Assembly: GCA_963513935.1 (NCBI GenBank)
Contig: OY740772.1
Span: 12,928,098-12,992,097 of the forward strand
Length of the DNA: 64,000 nucleotides
DNA from: Aphrophora alni
Lineage: Eukaryota; Arthropoda; Insecta; Hemiptera; Aphrophoridae
Direction of reading: 5' to 3'
How positions within the stretch are numbered: position 1 is the first letter of the stretch; every line of letters begins with the position of its first letter. This document shows positions 1 through 11,372 of the stretch, one piece after another. The notes beneath the pieces were generated by a model, which saw only the letters and a list, made by a program, of their open reading frames with translations, did no database searches and was not told the DNA's origin. Both the position numbers and the translations under genes were made by a program.

Positions 1-2316
1 TTTGCGTCTGATTCTTCTCCAAATAGATCGGACGAAAAACCACTACGCAATACAATATTTCAATGTCTAGATTGTATTTGAATCGTCTGCAAGTCCGACT
101 GGTACTGGAAGAAGTCGAGTTCATTGCGCAGGTTTAGTGCGCAGTTTCCCCCCACTACGGTCGATCTAGGCGCTCTTTCACCGATACTGCAATCCCAATG
201 AACGTGTTATTGCAATCATTTAACAGATTATTCAATGTTAAATATTTGTTTACAATTAAAAGTTTAAATACTTTAAAATTGTAATAAGACAGATAATTGT
301 TTGTACAAATAATTGGAATATTTTAACATTTAAATTTTAATACATTCTCTTTACTCTTTGAATAATTTTAGTAGGCGATCAGATTACCCCCAAAATGTTT
401 AGTAACAGGAATATCAACATTTTAATTTCTACACAATATTGCTTTCTACTAGCTGAATAATTTAAGCAACCAATCGAATCACTCTAAAATTGTTGGGAAG
501 AGGAATATCAATTTATCATTTCCACACAGTATTGTTTGTTTATTCCTGAATAATCCAAGTTACATAAGAACTTCCTCTGTTTGAGAAATAAGGATGAAAT
601 CTTGGAATGGTAGTCTGTATATTATTTTCCTATCAAATTGGAGCGAAGCGAACAACACTCTGTACATGCATTATTTTACATTTATTTTTCAATAAATTGT
701 TGTTTGCATGGTTTATATAATACTTAACTCATGGCTGTTGTTTTATATCAAAATATAACTTTTAGCTAATTGAGTAATTGTCATTGTGTTCTTGACAAAA
801 CATAGCTAAGAAACATGAAATGTATGAATCGACATTAAAAAAATTTAGTTTTTTGAATTTTTGAAAATCGGAATTTTTAGTGACCAAGATGACAGCTACC
901 GGTACCCCCTAAAATTATTTTATTATCTTGCAGAGGGGGACAGCGAGATATATACCCACAGGGGGTTGAATACCTGGTATAACAAAATCAATTTAATTAT
1001 TGGTATATCCGAAACTAGAAACATTTAAAATTGTTCTCAACTTAATGAGATTGATCACAGATTGACGCGCGTTTGTTAACGTTATTCTGATTTTATAATA
1101 TTTTGTCATCATTCTATTTAACACATGACGTATCGATAACACTAATCAACTGCCGATGTCAGGTAGCCTAATAAATTTAGAACAACACCATGGTGTAGAC
1201 CGTTACTACAGATGTTTCGCCGAACACAGTCGGGTTCTTCAGGCACCAGGGGGGGGGGGCGGTACATATACAAACACAAACACTAGAAACATTAAAATGA
1301 TCCGAACAGATCTTTTCATCTTATATGTAATTGAGCAGAACCTCAATATGTTCGTTAAAGAATTGCTCAATGTCCACTCAACCTACAGAGATGAGGATGG
1401 TCTCATTGGAAAGCTTAGAAACTGAGGATTAATAGTATAGAACGCGACCCTGTCACCTTACCAACGCTCACAAGGCCACTTTTGTGGGTTTTTGTAATGG
1501 TTTTTAGCGACAATACTATTAGAACCTATTTCTAGAGTTCTACGAGGTCGATTTAGGGCCTACACGCAGTTTACCATTATTTGTAAAAAATTGTGAAGTA
1601 ATTATTTATATTAAAAAACTTATATAACATTCAACACGTATTAACATCCCTATTCTGGCATCGTCACAAATCGCACCTCAGTCATTTTTTTTTTATGCAT
1701 TGGACCTAATTACCTGTTTTAAGTACGCATTGTTATATTGGTTGCTATGGTAACTTAATTTCTATGTAAAATCACAAAATCACGTTTTAAAAACTTTCCA
1801 AATTGGTCTATGTTAGGCCTACCTATTTTTGTACTGAATTATAAAAGTAATTAACCAAATTAGCTGTTTAAGTATGAATTACTACTTGGTTACTATAATT
1901 AAATTTCTATGTAAAATCACAAAATCAATTTTTAAGAACTTTCCAAACAGTTTAACATTGGACTTTGTACGCTATAGAACTCCCCCCCCCCGCTCAATCT
2001 ACAAATTAGGAGTTCTACCGAGCCAATTTTCTTGAGGTTTGTTTTAAATAAAAGAAAATTTAAAACGAACCGTAAAAACTGTTCTGATTGATGTTTAATT
2101 AATTCGTTTTGTTTATAATTACAGTCACTGAATAAAAACAATATTTGAAAAACTAAGGTTGTAATATTGATAGAGTAGGCTAATACATTTGTTTTTCTAT
2201 TTATACTCAAAGCTATAAAAATATTTAATACAATTTAAAAAAATACGAATTGCAAAAATGAGACAATACTCAGTTGGGGTCTACGTAGGACAATTTTTAA
2301 CGCTTCCAAAATTGCT
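1..2316. other. Anonymous AT-rich DNA
   Basis: No convincing gene. It includes a G-homopolymer near 1249-1259 and a C-homopolymer near 1982-1990. A short stretch at about 1189-1232 matches, in reverse orientation, one at about 3027-3060 (shared core CAGATGTTTCG), so both are pieces of a dispersed repeat. The open frame at 1156-1425 runs through the G tract and shows no domain I recognise; I treat it as chance. Confidence 0.5.
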
Positions 2317-2326
2317 GACCTCAGGA

Positions 2327-2958
2327 TTTAAGTGCCATCTCATCCCAGTTCTCTCTCATCCAACATCCAATTTCCTAGAAAAAACTGCCATCTCGTCCAG
2401 TGCCGTTTTACAGTTGATTAACCTAACCTAACCTAACCTAACGGCCGCTTTAAATATTTTCAGATTTTATTTGTAATTTATGTCAAATAATTCTGTTAAT
2501 ATACAAGCGGCTTTATATTCTACAAACCTTGAGGTGGAATTAGAACAGACTGTTGTTGAACTGCGCAACCTGGAGCCTAGGTAAGGAGCACCCGCAAGAA
2601 GATTAGTTTTCTCCCTGTATTACATACAAGGCGAGTTTTAACATGATTGTACATGATTTATAGCATTTCGATATAAAACGCAAAGAGCATTTAGGGGGGT
2701 TTAAATAGTATGAAGCTAGAAAATATGGAAGACCCGAAATTTTATAAATAATAAGAATTTTATAAAATTATAAAGGTAGGCTACTACAAACGTTCCAATA
2801 GTTTTTGTAGACCTGTCAAGTAAACAATAGCATATTAGGTTTTTGGACGAGATGGCACTAGTTGGCGGGTAAAGAATTAACCCCTTGCCCTACGTCCGTG
2901 GAATCTGGATGAGATGGCACTTTGATGAGTTAGCACCTGGATGAGATGGCACCACACC
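2327..2958. mobile_element. Foldback-type element with iterated terminal motif and 9-10 bp target duplication
   Basis: The 15-mer GTGCCATCTCATCCA, or a close variant, occurs near the left end (2332 and about 2386) and in reverse complement near the right end (about 2845, 2908 and 2938). The ends are therefore inverted repeats built from a repeated short word. The flanks carry the same 10 bases GACCTCAGGA in direct orientation at 2317-2326 and 2959-2968, as expected for a target site duplication. A 9-10 bp duplication and iterated termini recall Mutator/foldback elements; the superfamily is inferred. No transposase is visible inside. Confidence 0.7.
2419..2442 (-). repeat. Interstitial telomere-type repeat, (TTAGG)4 on minus
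   Basis: Four CCTAA units in a row at 2422-2441. TTAGG is the ancestral insect telomere unit. The tract lies inside the 2327-2958 element. Confidence 0.8.
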
Positions 2959-3290
2959 GACCTCAGGAGGTTTTTTGTATAGTTAAATATATTTGATGAA
3001 ATTAAACCTACCATGCAACCTGTGGTAGACTGTGTTCGCCGAAACATCTGTAGCAGCATCTCCAATTAACGGACTGTAAACAATCAAAGTATATATAGCA
3101 AGTAATATATAACCAATCCAAAGCCATTAAAGTAGGTTATGTTTGTATTTAGGCTATTTCTTATTTATTTTTACAACTCAGTTCTAGCTTTAATTCTGAG
3201 ATATTTCCTTAAAACACTAATTTCAGTTTCCAACAAGGCTGTATGCTACTACGCTAATTTGGCGGTTTTTCAATATTTCTCATATTCATC

Positions 3291-3601
3291 ACTTGATAAC
3301 GAGAGTTGATTCATATTTTCGAAACATCGTGTATTCGGTTTTTATACAGACGAATCGTGGCAAACGTACGTTTAAACTATATCAATAATTATAATATGTA
3401 GGTATTATATCCAATGTATCACTGAGGATGGCGATTGAGTCGAAACGCTTTTTTTATTTTTAGAGAATTTGTGTTCTGTTTAGTATACTTAGGAAGGTGT
3501 AATATTTAACATTTCGAAGTGGTTGTTTATTAAAGTTGATAATGATAGCATAAAATAATACACGACATTTTGAGAGAACTGATCAACTCTCGTTATCAAG
3601 T
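3291..3601. repeat. Inverted-repeat unit with hammerhead-like core
   Basis: A perfect 20-bp inverted repeat (3291-3310 with 3582-3601) encloses about 270 bp. Inside on the plus strand is CTGAGGA (3422-3428), a 3-bp stem GGC/GTC (3430-3432 with 3439-3441, one G-U pair), GAA (3442-3444) and ACGCTT. The last word would be the palindrome ACGCGT after one change. The layout matches the other hammerhead-like loci in this window, but helix III is not intact here. Confidence 0.5.
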
Positions 3602-4500
3602 AAAAATAAATCTAGAACACGACCTTGAACAGAAATAATTTTAATTCGGGACATCATTAGACTAATTAAAATAATTTTACAAAAAATTCTTAGAGTTTCT
3701 GACTATTTTGGTTTTTTTATGATTTTTTTTTCGTGTATTATATTTGTTTCTTTCTAATTAAATTTATGATTTTCGACCCAAATATGCTCGTCTATTGTCG
3801 ATTATCTACTATAAGACTGTCTCGCGTAACTGGCTAGTAGGAGACTTCTAGTAATGTTGGAATACAAAGCCGGTCGCGTAACATTACAAGACGTAAAACA
3901 GCATGTTTAGAAGAAATAATAGTTTATTGCCTATTTGAAAAAAAGGCAGCTGATTTACAAAACCTGTTTCGCCACTTTGTCAGCCTTTTTTTTAATGGTT
4001 GTAGTTTTATAATACAATTTTGTATTAATTTTATTAATGCGTCGACAATGACCGGCTTAATTTCGAAATACAAACATGGTAAAGCATTTCGTGGTGAAAA
4101 GCAGATAGTGCGAAATTTGTTCAACTCTTCAAAAGAAAATAAAATCCTGGGATTTTGGTAGGCGGTATTTCTTCAACTTTTGCCGAAAAACCCGGATTAG
4201 GGGATTCTACTGTTTTTTCGGATATTAAAGAAAATGAAGAAATAAAGGAAACAATTCATCTCCGACTAAAAATAGGTGAAAATTGAATATCGTGATAAGT
4301 TGGCGACTTTGAATGCCCTTTTAAGAGGGTTAACATCATTTTATGGACATCGCGTCTTTGCGTCAAAGTTGAAAACTATTCTCAGTAGTTGTATCAGAAA
4401 GTCGGAAATAATTCAGTAATTGAAGGGTAAACATGTTTCTTGTGGTAGTGATATGTTAAAGATACAACTCTTAGGCTTAGTATCAAATAAAAAAAATTAC
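3602..4500. other. AT-rich DNA with a possible transposase N-terminal trace
   Basis: Mostly anonymous. Plus-strand frames from about 4051 to 4310 read, with stops and a shift, as a helix-turn-helix-like piece (KHGKAFRGEKQIVRNLFNSS, then a segment with STVFSDIKENEEIKE). This is reminiscent of the N-terminus of insect DDE transposases. Weak; it could be chance. Confidence 0.25.
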
Positions 4501-4503
4501 TAT

Positions 4504-4708
4504 ACTGTTATCAAACTGGGAATGCGGTTTAAATGCGGTTTTAAAATATCAAATTAAATAAATGAAAGTTTGATCAAGTGAAGCACAGTAGGTAACTCAT
4601 GCGGGTGCCCAACGGCCAGTCCTAATACTCTGCGCGCCTGTGTGTGATGACGCGTGCGTTAGAGTGAGGCGACCCTTCGTTCAACCGCATTCCCCGTTTG
4701 ATAATAGG
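4504..4708. mobile_element. Small MITE-like element with ~25-bp inverted ends
   Basis: The left end contains TTATCAAACTGGGAATGCGG (about 4507-4526) and the right end contains its near reverse complement CCGCATTCCCCGTTTGATAA (about 4685-4704), with two mismatches. No coding content. The interior near 4600-4680 is GC-richer than its surroundings. Superfamily unknown. Confidence 0.55.
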
Positions 4709-6420
4709 ATACATTAAATACAGAGTTGATAAAACAGCTAAAATGAAAGATTGTTCAGTGCTCCTTTTACTTCCTTATCGGTGTAATTTAAACCCGAGAG
4801 AATTTTAACTCATTTGTTATGTGGTGGGGCTTGGAGGGAGGGCGGCCTGGTTTGGAGTGGGAAGGTTATTGGTAATACACTGTCTAGAAAAGCACTGGCG
4901 AAATAAGGGCGGAACACTGATGCAATCGCTTCCCCCACCACTAAAAAGTGACGGGAACCTGTTTGCCCAATGAAGGTCAAGCGCCACTACATACCAAACG
5001 ACCTATACGTACATGAGGATAGCCAGAAGTCAAAGAACTATGTTCAATCCACAGTAAATTAGCAAGCTGTTTCACATTAGATCTGAAGGAACTTCTGATA
5101 ATATTTGTAACCTAAACAAAGGTATGATGTCGTCAAAAAAGGTTTCTGAAAATTGTTCAGTTTCTTTTTACAATTGAACATCAGTAATAGAAGCAAAAAT
5201 AGGGTTGAATTATCCTATAAAATTCGACTACTGATTTCATCCCCTTGGACCGGTCGTCTAGTTGTGAGCAATACAGTATCAATCATGGGATCATATACTG
5301 TCACTTTAAAATTTATTTTGGATCTTGTGAGTCTTTGGAGTTCATGAAGCTTAACAAAGAGACTTTGCACCTTAGAAACTGAGTCAATATCGGCCATTTT
5401 AAGCAGATTTTGGCTGCCTCTTCAACTAAAAAAAATCGAATGATCCTTGAAAGTCATTAATCTCTAAACCAAAATGTCATATCTAGAGTTTCTGCTTGTA
5501 GTGTTTTTGAAGAAATATTTGTGTTATCTAAAATTTTAGATTGAATTAACAACAGTAAAACAAATATGAAGGATTCAAGTGCTTTCTTTAGGCTAATAGC
5601 TGTAAATCTCGAATCCCCTTTCGCCAGTATGTTCTTTGTTTCTTTTTTCTAAATAATTCTCTCACATGCAATTCCAGAAATAATAAGGAATAACCTTAAT
5701 TAAATATTCGGTTTACCTGTAATTTGTTACACAATTTTGACCACGGGATACCTTCAAAATCGTTTTGAACAGAAACATAATCTTTATTGAGGATCCTCAT
5801 GCGGGGCCCCTGACACCGGTTGCCCCAGTCTAGCTACGCCCCCAGCTTTTTCGGATAACCCTACTTCAGACGAAGCCCTATATGGTACAGAAACGCTATA
5901 AAGTAACTAATCAGTATTGTTATTATTATTGGTTTAAAAAAAAAAAAAAAATTAGACAATTAATTTTAATACAAATTTTTAGCAGAATATATTCCATTAA
6001 AAATAAAACCTAGAGTATTGGAAAAATTAAAAAGTTTTAAATGGGTGTAATAGAATTTCAATTAGATTAAAGTGTTAAAAGATGAAAAGTGTTTCCAGAT
6101 GGACTATAGGCCTAATCGCCAGTTCTATATGTGATGACGCTTTCTTATATTTAGAGGTATTTTTATCTCATATTTATTAAGTGAGTACGGCTTTGGTAGT
6201 CCTAGCTAAATCTACATAATTTTTTATATAGTCTTAGGTTAAATCCCTCTCTTGTTCTCTTCCGACCTTGATACTGTCAAGATATTCGAGGACGAAGAGT
6301 CTTTATTTCATGAGGCGAATATATACTTGAGGTTTTTCCCTTTAAAAATATCACCACATGTTACTGCCTATCATATCATTTTTAATACTATACATTTTTA
6401 GTGTCCTATACGTAGCATAG
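4709..6420. other. Gene-poor DNA with one doubtful small ORF
   Basis: No exon could be supported. A 60-codon minus frame at 5397-5215 starts with an ATG in a good context (AAAATGG) and begins MADIDSVSKVQSLFVKLHEL. It has coding-like texture, but I do not recognise it and see no partner exons. A GC-rich patch at about 5793-5860 resembles a decayed hAT terminus. A poly-A tract lies near 5937-5951. Confidence 0.3.
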
Positions 6421-6423
6421 CGA

Positions 6424-7170
6424 AAATTTATTGATAGGTCAAAAATCAATGTCGAGTTTTTTGAAGATTACTCCGTCTGATTTAAAAAAAGGTGATTTTT
6501 GGAATATCTTTCTATAATAAAGCATCCGAGTGCTCTACCGATTTTCATCAAATTCGCTATGTGAGCATATTTTCGCCATATGTAAAGAGGTTTTTCTTTT
6601 TCATTTTTTCGATAACTTAAAATTTGGGGGTAAACGCATAAGAGAAACATACAAACTTAAGACTTTTATAAAATCGTGTCTAACTATTTTGATCAAAATT
6701 TGCTCTTTAAATTTCCGTTTTAAAATTCAAATTTTAGTCAAATGTGATGATTAATGACCCAAACCACTGTGCAAAAAAAAAAAGAAATTACTTTTAAGAA
6801 ATAAACAAAGACCAGAGCACTGTGGTGACAATATATACAGATACACTTTCAAAAGTCCCTTACCCCAAGTGTGGTAAGGGACTTTTGAAAGTGTATCTGT
6901 TTTAAGAAATAGTTCACAAAAAAGAAGGAAAAATGAACCTTCCTCTGTCATTTAAAAACATGATTTACACTAAGGGTGTGTTTATGGATCAAGCAAAGCA
7001 AGTTTTTAGGGCCTTTATTAAATATTTTTTTAAAGAGTTTTTTTTTTCTTTTCATTTTTTGGATGACAACTACCAAACTGACATTTTTTGTGACGATTAG
7101 TTTTGGTTCGTTTCGTTTTTATTTTTAGTTTTGGAGATCAGTGAGTGAGAAAGTTTGTGCAATGTTTTTT
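6424..7170 (+). repeat. Dispersed repeat family A, long copy
   Basis: Shares ordered words with copies at about 14985-15330, 16110-16280, 21790-22540, 24930-25200, 47760-48230 and weakly 11440-11640: a gatgggtcaaaaa-type start, 'gaatgatgtctgt', 'ttttaatcaaatttagtatgtg', 'ttttggccatat', and a later block 'tgacaactaccgaactgacat' ending near 'gtgagtgagaaagtttgtgc'. It looks like one non-coding interspersed element of roughly 700 bp. The type (Helitron, LINE tail or MITE) cannot be decided here. Confidence 0.55.
6838..6899. repeat. Perfect 27-bp inverted repeat hairpin
   Basis: CAGATACACTTTCAAAAGTC and seven following bases (6838-6864) are matched exactly by their reverse complement at 6873-6899 around an 8-base loop. 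It is flanked by near-direct copies of TTTTAAGAAATA and lies inside a repeat-family-A copy. Confidence 0.85.
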
Positions 7171-7772
7171 AGATTCGGATTTGACAAGATGTTGCCTAAC
7201 AGTGTTTTGGTTTTTAAAAACTGAACATATTTTGTATTTCCTCACATCAAAGTTCCCAGAGCCGTTTGTTACAACACAGTTTAATTTTAAACTGGTTTAA
7301 TTTTGTGCTGTAGTTTACACCAAGCAAGAGTTGCACAACACATTTTGAAAACTAGTTTGGTATATTAGTTTAAACCATCTTGAACTTGTATTAGTTCCAT
7401 ACAGGGTTTCGAAGTTTAAAGAATCTTAAACCGACTGGCTCTGTCTACATATTTTTATTCAATTATTAGAAACTAGTGTACCCGTTGTTCGAAATCAAGG
7501 AATATTTTAAATTTGTGTTCATACATTGGTCCAATTGTAAATGGTATAACTTTGGTTGGCATCTCTAGTGCTCATTTATAGGAATCTATGTTTGTTATGT
7601 CATTGTTAAGTCCACCGTAATTGTCATGTAGTTGCAGTGATAAACACGCCTTTGGTATAGGTTTCTGTTCGCTCTAATTGGAGGCATTGTTACTATTAAA
7701 TGTGCAATGAGAAACGGTACAAAAAACTCGATGGAAAAAACATTGCAAAATCTATTAACAAACTTTATTGTA

Positions 7773-8835
7773 CAGGTGTGGCAAAAAGATCTTGCGATTT
7801 TTAATTGAAAACTACTCTCATTTTAATTACCATTTTTACGTGTTTAATTTTTCAATACTTATGCCAATAACAAGCAATAAAATTATACGAAAATACTAAG
7901 TTTTGCGAATTGAAGATGACATCATCCAAATGGTGTCCATTTTTTGCTATTCAGGTATGGGGAAAAAGCAGAGCAACAATGTTACCATTACACAAGTCTA
8001 CCCACCCAGAAAACTTTACCTTCAAATAATCCATCTGCAACTGTGTTGGCAGTTGCCACATTTTTCTGGAACCGGGCACATTTGCTTCTAAGTTAAACAT
8101 CAGGAAATGTTTAAGCATTAATGGTGAAATACTATCTGAATTCACAGTAACTGTTCTCTTCAAAGAAGTATCAATCAATGACACATTTACACTGGAAATC
8201 ACACTCTTACTTTGTTCATGAGCTCTTTAGGGTTTGTACCCAACCAATAACGGAAGTTTTGACTGTTGACGTACCCAGACAAATGAAAATGAGCTTCATC
8301 GCTCATTATGAGAATCTTGTATTCATTCGTCAAGTCAATCATCTGCTCTGAAAATGCCGTACCACAGGTGTTATCGTTAGGCTTTAACTCCTAATCAATA
8401 GCTATTTTATAAGGGTGGAAGTTTAAATCCAAAACATTATTTGCCTTTCCTTTCCATCAGAGAGATGCATGTTTACCAGCTGGCCGGTACCGTCTGGTTT
8501 CCACAGGTGTTCTGACTAACCTTGAACGACCAGTTGACTTACGTTTTAGAGTTAAATCTCTATAGTTGTTTACCTATAACAAAATTGTGTTACAGGATGG
8601 AACATGTCCTCTTCGACCCAAGTTGAAGTGCTGTCGGAACTCACACTGTGTAGCAACACAAGAATCACCACTTTAAAAAAATTCCTCAATGACAAACCCA
8701 TGATGTTCACCTGGTCACTGCTTCATGGCTTCTAAAATGGTAGGCAGTTGATCACGCCACTCTCTCCATCCACCCTAAGCTTACTTGCTTTGCTGTGCAT
8801 TGATAAAAACTGTCAGATTATTTTACCATTCCCTG
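7773..8835 (-). mobile_element. Tc1/mariner-type element with degenerate ends
   Basis: The left end (TA)CAGGTGTGGCAAAAAGATC and right end GATTATTTTACCATTCCCTG(TA) are imperfect inverted repeats flanked by TA, the usual target of this superfamily. The interior is a minus-strand transposase pseudogene. The length of about 1.06 kb is typical of a moderately deleted copy. Confidence 0.55.
7951..8790 (-). pseudogene. Decayed Tc1/mariner (IS630-like) transposase
   Basis: Reading down the minus strand, shifted and interrupted frames give an N-terminal helix-turn-helix region (GDSCVATQCEFRQHFNLG, then RRGHVPSCNTILL and KRKSTGRSRLVRTP). The catalytic-core signature MSDEAHFHLSGYVN appears in part around 8250-8330 (HNER/SSFSFVWV in one frame, ILIMSDEAHFHLSGYVNSQN in the best composite frame). 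The C-terminal part at 8202-7951 contains VTVNSDSISPLMLKHFL. The order and spacing fit the insect transposase family whose core reads SDEAHFHL. Multiple stops and shifts make it non-functional. Family assignment is from recognition only, without alignment. Confidence 0.65.
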
Positions 8836-9411
8836 TAAAATTGCCAGTCAAAACAAACTGATAAATACCATATTTTGTCAAAAACAAATAATCACAACAC
8901 AAGTAACTGCACTTTTGTTTAGTTTGCTTTAAATTATTTTTTGTTTATATCAATAACAGCTGATATTATTTGATTGGTTCAGTTTAGTGTTTTTAAATTA
9001 ATTCTTAATAAAGCCGGATGTTTATAAATTCCTTAATGAAAAATAGCAAGGGGTTAATGGTAAAAACTTTCATCCCTTTTAGAAATTCTTAATATAAAGC
9101 CAGATGTTTTTAATTATAGATGTTTATAAATTCCTCAATAAGAAATAGCATATGGTTAATGGTAACCACTTTGAAACAACTTCAGCCCTATCAAAAGACA
9201 CTTCAAACGTTAAAATCGATTACAAACTGAAGGAGTAGTTCAACAGAAAAAGTCCAAAATTTTTTCAGGAGTATTAAAAACACAAAAAATTTATTTCTAG
9301 ATATCTTCAGTCTACAACAAAAATAGGTCGAGTAAATATTAAAGATTATGAAATACTCTTTAAAAAGAGGTATTTAAATTTTCTTGTGTATGTATTTTTA
9401 TATACAGAGTG
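8836..9411. other. AT-rich spacer with short direct repeat
   Basis: A segment near 9003-9060 (rttcttaataaagccggatgt) recurs imperfectly at 9082-9145, giving a diverged tandem pair of about 80 bp. No gene seen. Confidence 0.4.
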
Positions 9412-9939
9412 TAAAAACATCCCGGGGTGGTTGAATAACTTGAACTTGAAAAGGGAGAAAGCTGAAAACTTTCGAAATGTTTTAGGGGTTCTATTAGCAT
9501 TATAAGGTAAATTCACCCTACCTCAATGGGGTTTTTGGGGACAACTAAAAATTTAGAAATATGAAGCCCCATCGAGCAATACTTCATTTTAAAGATCTAT
9601 TTTAATAGAAATTAACAAAATGATTACAGCAAAAATTGTATTGTTATTTTGTTGAATTTTAACAAGTTGAATTCAAAAAGGTTGTCCACCATTCAACTAA
9701 TTAAAAACATTTTTGGTATCGTACTTTAAAATTTTAGCTCTAAAAAACTAATTTTTAAGGTTAAAATAAAAATTTTACAGTAATACAACTTCCTGGTCAA
9801 ACTTCAATAAAATAACAGTGAAGTTTTTTCTCTAATAACGTTGTCTCCTTATTATTTTCCTTAGAGAGTAGATTCTTAAGTAAACTGAGTTTAACTTTAA
9901 TGTAATAGCAGATATTTCTTGTTGAAACTCTATATTCAA

Positions 9940-10112
9940 GGATAAAATAAAGTAAAAGCTTAAAGTTTCAAATATTTAATAGTATAAATGAGCTACAATT
10001 GTTTCGCCTTGTTGCATCGTCGTTGCCCGACAAGATGCCGCAAGGCGAAACAATTGTAGCTCATTTATACTATTAAATATTTGAAACTTCAAGCTTTTGC
10101 TTTATTTTATCC
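9940..10112. repeat. Long near-perfect palindrome with hammerhead-like core
   Basis: Arms 9940-10018 and 10033-10112 are reverse complements with only about four mismatches. On the plus strand the right inner edge reads GCC-GCAA-GGC (10037-10046), GAA (10047-10049), then the palindrome ACAATTGT (10050-10057) and A. The left arm carries the diverged counterpart on minus. Its 5' flank shares AGCAGATATTTCTTGTTGAA with the unit at 25.4 kb, so both derive from one element. Confidence 0.7.
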
Positions 10113-10269
10113 TTAAACTGAGTTTTTTTGAATAATTGATAGTCCGTCATTTTGAATTGGAATAAGGTAGCGATCTCTTTTATTTTCTATTACATAAGAC
10201 CTTTAAAATGAGGTATTACTTGATGGGGTTTTATATTTGTGAATTTTGTGTTCCCTCCCAAAAATTGCA

Positions 10270-10590
10270 GCATAAATTAGGTTTCTCAGCTCAGGGAGAT
10301 CTGCAGGTATAGGTGGAATATACACTTTGCAGTTTTGGGAATTCACCTTGCCACTGATGTGAAATGTTGGCTCATTCTAAATATTATGTTGTTCAGGAAC
10401 ATATTTTCGTTTTCTATTCGACCCAACAGAATTCTTTATGAGTGACTTTATCTGCATCAGTAATTTGTTGTACTATTGTGTTAGAATGTGCCGAACAGTC
10501 ATATGTGGTATGCCAGTCTCACAAGACGCGTAAAACATTGATTTCTTACCCCTACGGGCAAACATCGGTCTGATTTGTTCCTCACCAGTA
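10270..10590 (-). pseudogene. Second Tc1/mariner transposase remnant
   Basis: Minus-strand frames give fragments like EPTFHISGKVNSQNCKVY (the acidic core and following segment of this transposase family, with D-E altered to N-E) close to ADLPELRNLIYAAI, which is normally far downstream near the C-terminus. The stretch between them is deleted. An upstream piece, ETGIPHMTVRHIL, recalls the second helix-turn-helix. Stops and frame changes abound. Confidence 0.5.
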
Positions 10591-10739
10591 TCGGAAAGTC
10601 ATAGGTGAAGTCTCCGTTGATATCTCAAGCCGTTTAAATTTTAGCCAAGTGTGTTAGTACTTATTTTACACTTTCTGTTTTAAATCCATTTGGTAAATTC
10701 ATTTCTTAAGATTACATATTCTTCTTCACTTTAGGCAGT

Positions 10740-11290
10740 AGTTGTAAAGCCTGTTATGGCACTAAGCTTCACCTTGACTGTTCTATGCCTTTTCTTCCTA
10801 AACATCTATATTGTTTTGTCCTTAAAGGCAATCTATTATTGAACATTCTGTCAACATGATCTCCTCATTAAATTCTATATTCATCAATTCTTTCCTTCAT
10901 ACCTACTATATATTTGGAGCCCTTCTCTGATAGTATGAATCCTTATCCTGTCACGTCTTGTACAACCATGTAAGGAATTTCACTTAGAGGTAAGGTATTG
11001 ATTACATCCTACTTCTCTGCTGTCATGCAGGGATCCAACATTCAGTTTCATTGATCAAGGTGGTAGCAGTTAATGTTTTATAAAATTTAATACGAGTTTG
11101 TTTTCAAGTTTTATTTTTTAAGTATCTGATAATTGTGCCACATCTAGATCTGTTGAGCTTATATTCGATGTCATGACAGAAACCATATTTCACTTCACAT
11201 CCTAGATATTTGAAACTGCTAACCTGTTCCGATGAGTATTGTATATAACAATTCAGTATTGTTTTCAACCTTCATGGGTCAGAGTCATGT
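10740..11290 (-). pseudogene. Non-LTR retrotransposon reverse transcriptase, C-terminal remnant
   Basis: Minus-strand frames read VSSFKYLGCEVKYGF-like, then NRSRCGTIIRYLKNKT, KFYKTLTATTLI, ECWI, and further on TRRDRIRIHTIREGLQ and RIDEYR-like segments. The series (FKYLG, a GTI/R segment, KFYK, an E-W motif, a TRxDRxR motif) is the usual C-terminal order of arthropod LINE reverse transcriptases. Stops, substitutions and shifts are frequent. The clade is not decided. Confidence 0.65.
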
Positions 11291-11372
11291 CATCTCTTAC
11301 AAAATAGTCATCTAATATTCCATGCAAATTTCATGAAGAATATTATATATATTACACAATGAGCACTTAATT

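Larger units (their letters stand above)
9412..10672 (-). mobile_element. Tc1/mariner-like remnant with a palindromic retroelement end inserted
   Basis: It begins TACAGAGTGTAAAAACATCC after TA. A weakly matching reverse complement occurs near 10655-10672. Blocks at about 9530-9620 and 10185-10275 are inverted copies of each other, so long internal inverted repeats are present. The palindrome at 9940-10112 interrupts the element and is clearly of a different family. The right part carries transposase debris. Confidence 0.45.
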
